From positions 1-25,240 of the forward strand of contig DAIETC010000100.1 in assembly GCA_027345905.1 (NCBI GenBank): a stretch of DNA of 25,240 nt, given 5' to 3'. The translations under genes were made by a program, and so were the position numbers. Origin of the DNA: Kineosporiaceae bacterium (GTDB taxonomy: Bacteria > Actinomycetota > Actinomycetes > Actinomycetales > Angustibacteraceae). The notes under the pieces are model-generated. The model was not told the origin of the DNA, made no database searches, and worked only from the letters and a program-made list of their open reading frames with translations. Positions 23,722 through 25,240 of this stretch are shown one piece after another; within the stretch, counting starts at the first letter, position 1; each line of letters opens with the position of its first letter.

Positions 23722-24624
23722 GTGACGTTCTCGGTCCTGGGATTCGACGAGACCACCTTCGCCTTGGGCGTCGCGGTGGCGAGTCGTGCGCTCGCGGTCG
23801 GCTCTCGCGTGCCACATCTGCGAGGGGGCGTGGGCGTCGTGGTCGTGCAGGCCTTCGCGCCCCTTGAGTGGGGGCCGCTCGCGATGGCCCGGCTCGCACG
23901 GGGTGCCTTCCCCACGGGAGTCATCGACGACCTGCGGAGTGCATCGGGCGCCGCGTCGGCGCAGGTGGCGATGATGGACCGCAGCGGTCGAGTCGCCGGC
24001 TTCACCGGGGCAGCGTGCGAGCCCGAAGCCGGTATTGCGTTCGGCGCGGCCTGCTGCGGCGCAGCCAACCTCATGGAACGACCAGGCGTTCCAGAGGCAG
24101 TCGTTTCCGCCTTCGAACAGACAGCTGGTCGCCCTCTCGCGCAGCGCCTGCTGCTGGCGCTCGCGGCAGGTGAGGCGCTCGGTGGCGATATCCGCGGTCG
24201 ACAGTCTGCCTACGTGAGCGTGGCGACGCCACGGGCAGACCGTCGAGCTGACGTCGACCTGCGTGTCGACGACAGCCGTAGCCCAGTGCCAGAGCTGAGC
24301 CGGCTTCTGACGCTGCATCAGGCGGACTCCCTCGTCACCTCGGCCGCGGATCCTGATGGTCACTACCGCGACGTTGAGCCGCTTTTGGAAGCCGTCAAGC
24401 TGGCTCCGGACGACTTGGGATGTCTGTCCGCCCTCGGGCGGGCTCTGCTTCGAGCGGGACGGGTAGCTGAGGCCATGCCGCATCTGACCCGTCTTGCGCG
24501 GCTCGAGCCGCGCACGCCTGTCCGGCTCCAGCGGCTCATCGACACGGGGCACCTTGACCGTCGCGTCGGTCGGGCCGCCTTGCAGAGACTCAACCCGGGA
24601 CAAACCGGCACAGCCGGAGCCTGA
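23722..24624 (+). CDS. DUF1028 family protein (Ntn-hydrolase-like)
   Basis: 300 residues from GTG 23722, with GGAGGGAG at 23707-23714 inside the end of cobN. The N-terminal two thirds match DUF1028: MTFSVLGFDETTFALGVAVAS, a VGSRVPHLRGGVGVVVVQAF segment, QVAMMDRSGRVAGFTGAAC, and GGDIRGRQSAYVSVATP followed by VDLRVDDSRSPVPELSRLL. The family is predicted to have an Ntn-hydrolase fold; a Thr or Ser just after the initiator Met could be the nucleophile, but no substrate is established. The C-terminal portion (about 215-290) looks like a helical, TPR-like tail (PLLEAVKLAPDDLGCLSALGRALLRAGRVAEAMPHLTRL). Tight spacing behind cobN means shared transcription; a link to cobalamin is not established. Confidence 0.85.
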   Translation: MTFSVLGFDETTFALGVAVASRALAVGSRVPHLRGGVGVVVVQAFAPLEWGPLAMARLARGAFPTGVIDDLRSASGAASAQVAMMDRSGRVAGFTGAACEPEAGIAFGAACCGAANLMERPGVPEAVVSAFEQTAGRPLAQRLLLALAAGEALGGDIRGRQSAYVSVATPRADRRADVDLRVDDSRSPVPELSRLLTLHQADSLVTSAADPDGHYRDVEPLLEAVKLAPDDLGCLSALGRALLRAGRVAEAMPHLTRLARLEPRTPVRLQRLIDTGHLDRRVGRAALQRLNPGQTGTAGA

Positions 24625-24635
24625 AACGGCGCGCG

Positions 24636-24659
24636 GAGCGGGGTCGCCCTCAGCCGCTC
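24636..24659. terminator. Possible bidirectional hairpin between convergent genes
   Basis: GAGCGG and CCGCTC flank 12 bases in the short convergent gap between the DUF1028 gene and the VOC gene. It overlaps the VOC stop codon and lacks T tracts. Weak support. Confidence 0.3.
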
Positions 24660-25011
24660 ACCCGTGGCGTTCGGAGAGAATGCAGAACTCGTTGCCCTCC
24701 GGATCGGCCAGCACCACCCAGCTCTGCGAACCCTGACCGATGTCGACTCGACGTGCGCCGAGCCCGAGGTACCGCGCTACTTCGGCTTCCTGGTCGTCGG
24801 GCCGAAAGTCCAGATGGAGCCGGTTCTTGTTCTGTTTGGTGTCCTTCACGCGTACGAAGAGGATGCCCGGCAAACGGTCGGCGGTCTGCCTGATTTCGAA
24901 CTCCTCATCGGAGGAATCGGTGACCTCCCATCCGAGTGCGTCAGCCCACCAACCGCCCAGTCGGGCCGGATCAGCGGCATCGACGACGAGTTGCTCCCAT
25001 TTCACCGCCAT
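24658..25011 (-). CDS. VOC family (glyoxalase-like) protein
   Basis: 117 residues from ATG 25011, chosen over an upstream start at 25047 because TAGGCT ends exactly 8 bases before this ATG and the domain begins here (AVKWEQLVVDAADPARLGGWWADALGW). The sequence shows the two beta-alpha-beta-beta-beta halves of a single vicinal-oxygen-chelate domain; RLHLDFRP and VVLADPEGNEFCIL mark the second half. The first half lacks the usual metal-binding His on its first strand (Gln-Leu-Val-Val instead), so glyoxalase I activity is unlikely. It resembles the Glyoxalase_6 group common in actinobacteria, of unknown substrate. Convergent with the DUF1028 gene. Confidence 0.85.
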   Translation of the reverse strand: MAVKWEQLVVDAADPARLGGWWADALGWEVTDSSDEEFEIRQTADRLPGILFVRVKDTKQNKNRLHLDFRPDDQEAEVARYLGLGARRVDIGQGSQSWVVLADPEGNEFCILSERHG

Positions 25012-25019
25012 ATCCACGG

Positions 25020-25025
25020 AGCCTA
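25020..25025 (-). promoter_or_regulatory. Candidate -10 element for the leaderless VOC gene
   Basis: TAGGCT on the minus strand fits TANNNT, 8 bases before ATG 25011. It is the third case of this exact arrangement in the window. Confidence 0.5.
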
Positions 25026-25202
25026 GCAATGGCGGTTGTCGGGGCACAGGGGCTCGCGTCGAGGCAGGAAACCTTACGCCGGGCCACCGAGGTCGATCGC
25101 GCAGCCACGGTTTGGTGCCCGCGACAGTCGTTCGTCTGCGGTCAGGAGCGGGGTGGCCAGGGCGACTTCGAGAGCGCCTGACTTCAAACGGGACGGCCAG
25201 TC
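25026..25202. other. Short tail with no recognised gene
   Basis: I see no convincing coding frame, RNA gene or repeat in this stretch. The frames here run without a ribosome site or a recognisable protein family. Confidence 0.4.
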
Positions 25203-25240
25203 ATGCGTAAGACTGAGAGCCCTGCGTTCGATGCAATCCT
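25203..25240 (+). CDS. Possible start of a further gene, cut by the window edge
   Basis: ATG 25203 opens a frame (M-R-K-T-E-S-P-A-F-D-A-I) to the end of the window. The upstream sequence has only a weak GGGACGG. Too little is present to identify it. Confidence 0.2.
   Translation, partial: MRKTESPAFDAI

Noticed and set aside
20782..24603. Two long minus-strand frames (559 and 660 residues) across cobN and the DUF1028 gene
   Set aside because: Antisense to identified proteins, rich in Arg and His with no motif. They result from codon bias.
25045..25047. Upstream start for the VOC gene at 25047
   Set aside because: It adds 12 residues without family similarity, and the ATG at 25011 has the leaderless-type -10 at the right distance.
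1..25240. tRNA or rRNA genes, CRISPR arrays, insertion sequences or integrases
   Set aside because: I looked on both strands and saw no regular direct repeats with spacers, no transposase or integrase motifs, and no tRNA or rRNA-like conserved stretches.

Overview
The window is about 25 kb of high-GC DNA from an actinobacterium. The signs are the strong GC third-codon bias with long antisense shadow frames, frequent GTG starts, several TANNNT promoter elements placed for leaderless transcripts, a RamB-type regulator divergent from isocitrate lyase, and the aerobic (CobF/CobK/CobN) cobalamin pathway. Family or genus cannot be fixed from the sequence alone.

Layout. (1) 1-9308, an extracytoplasmic copper-protein region: the 3' 7.36 kb of a giant secreted multicopper-oxidase-like gene (three homologous cupredoxin units, an inserted repeat block, five SdrD-B/Cna-B-like domains and a C-terminal adhesion-like part), then a small membrane-anchored protein and a secreted beta-propeller-like protein, closed by a strong hairpin. 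(2) 9370-11598, pxpA-pxpB-pxpC, an ATP-dependent 5-oxoprolinase operon, followed by a DUF302 gene (11716-12108). (3) 12117-12944 (-), thiD, divergent from the first cobalamin block. (4) 13015-17126, cobD/cbiB-cobQ-cobF-cobK, a tight operon in which cobK appears to use a CTG start overlapping the cobF stop. (5) 17102-19958, the divergent ramB/aceA glyoxylate-shunt pair, with RamB-like boxes and a seven-codon upstream frame ahead of ramB. (6) 20008-24624, cobN and a coupled DUF1028 protein. (7) 24658-25011 (-), a VOC/glyoxalase-like protein, then a tail that may hold the start of another gene.

How the genes fit together. CobF, CobK and CobN act inside the corrin ring pathway (precorrin-6A formation, its reduction, cobalt insertion); CobQ and CobD act afterwards (side-chain amidation, aminopropanol attachment). 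Other ring enzymes and the CobS/CobT-type chelatase partners are not in the window. No B12 riboswitch was seen. RamB and AceA control and carry out acetate/fatty-acid carbon assimilation; their insertion between two cobalamin blocks may be coincidental. PxpABC recycles 5-oxoproline to glutamate.

The least familiar part is the giant multicopper protein. Unit 1 has a complete set of laccase-type copper ligands, unit 2 has lost the type 1 site, and unit 3 keeps only type 1-like ligands. With its two downstream exported partners it may form an undescribed extracellular oxidase apparatus. This is inference from motifs, not a demonstrated function.
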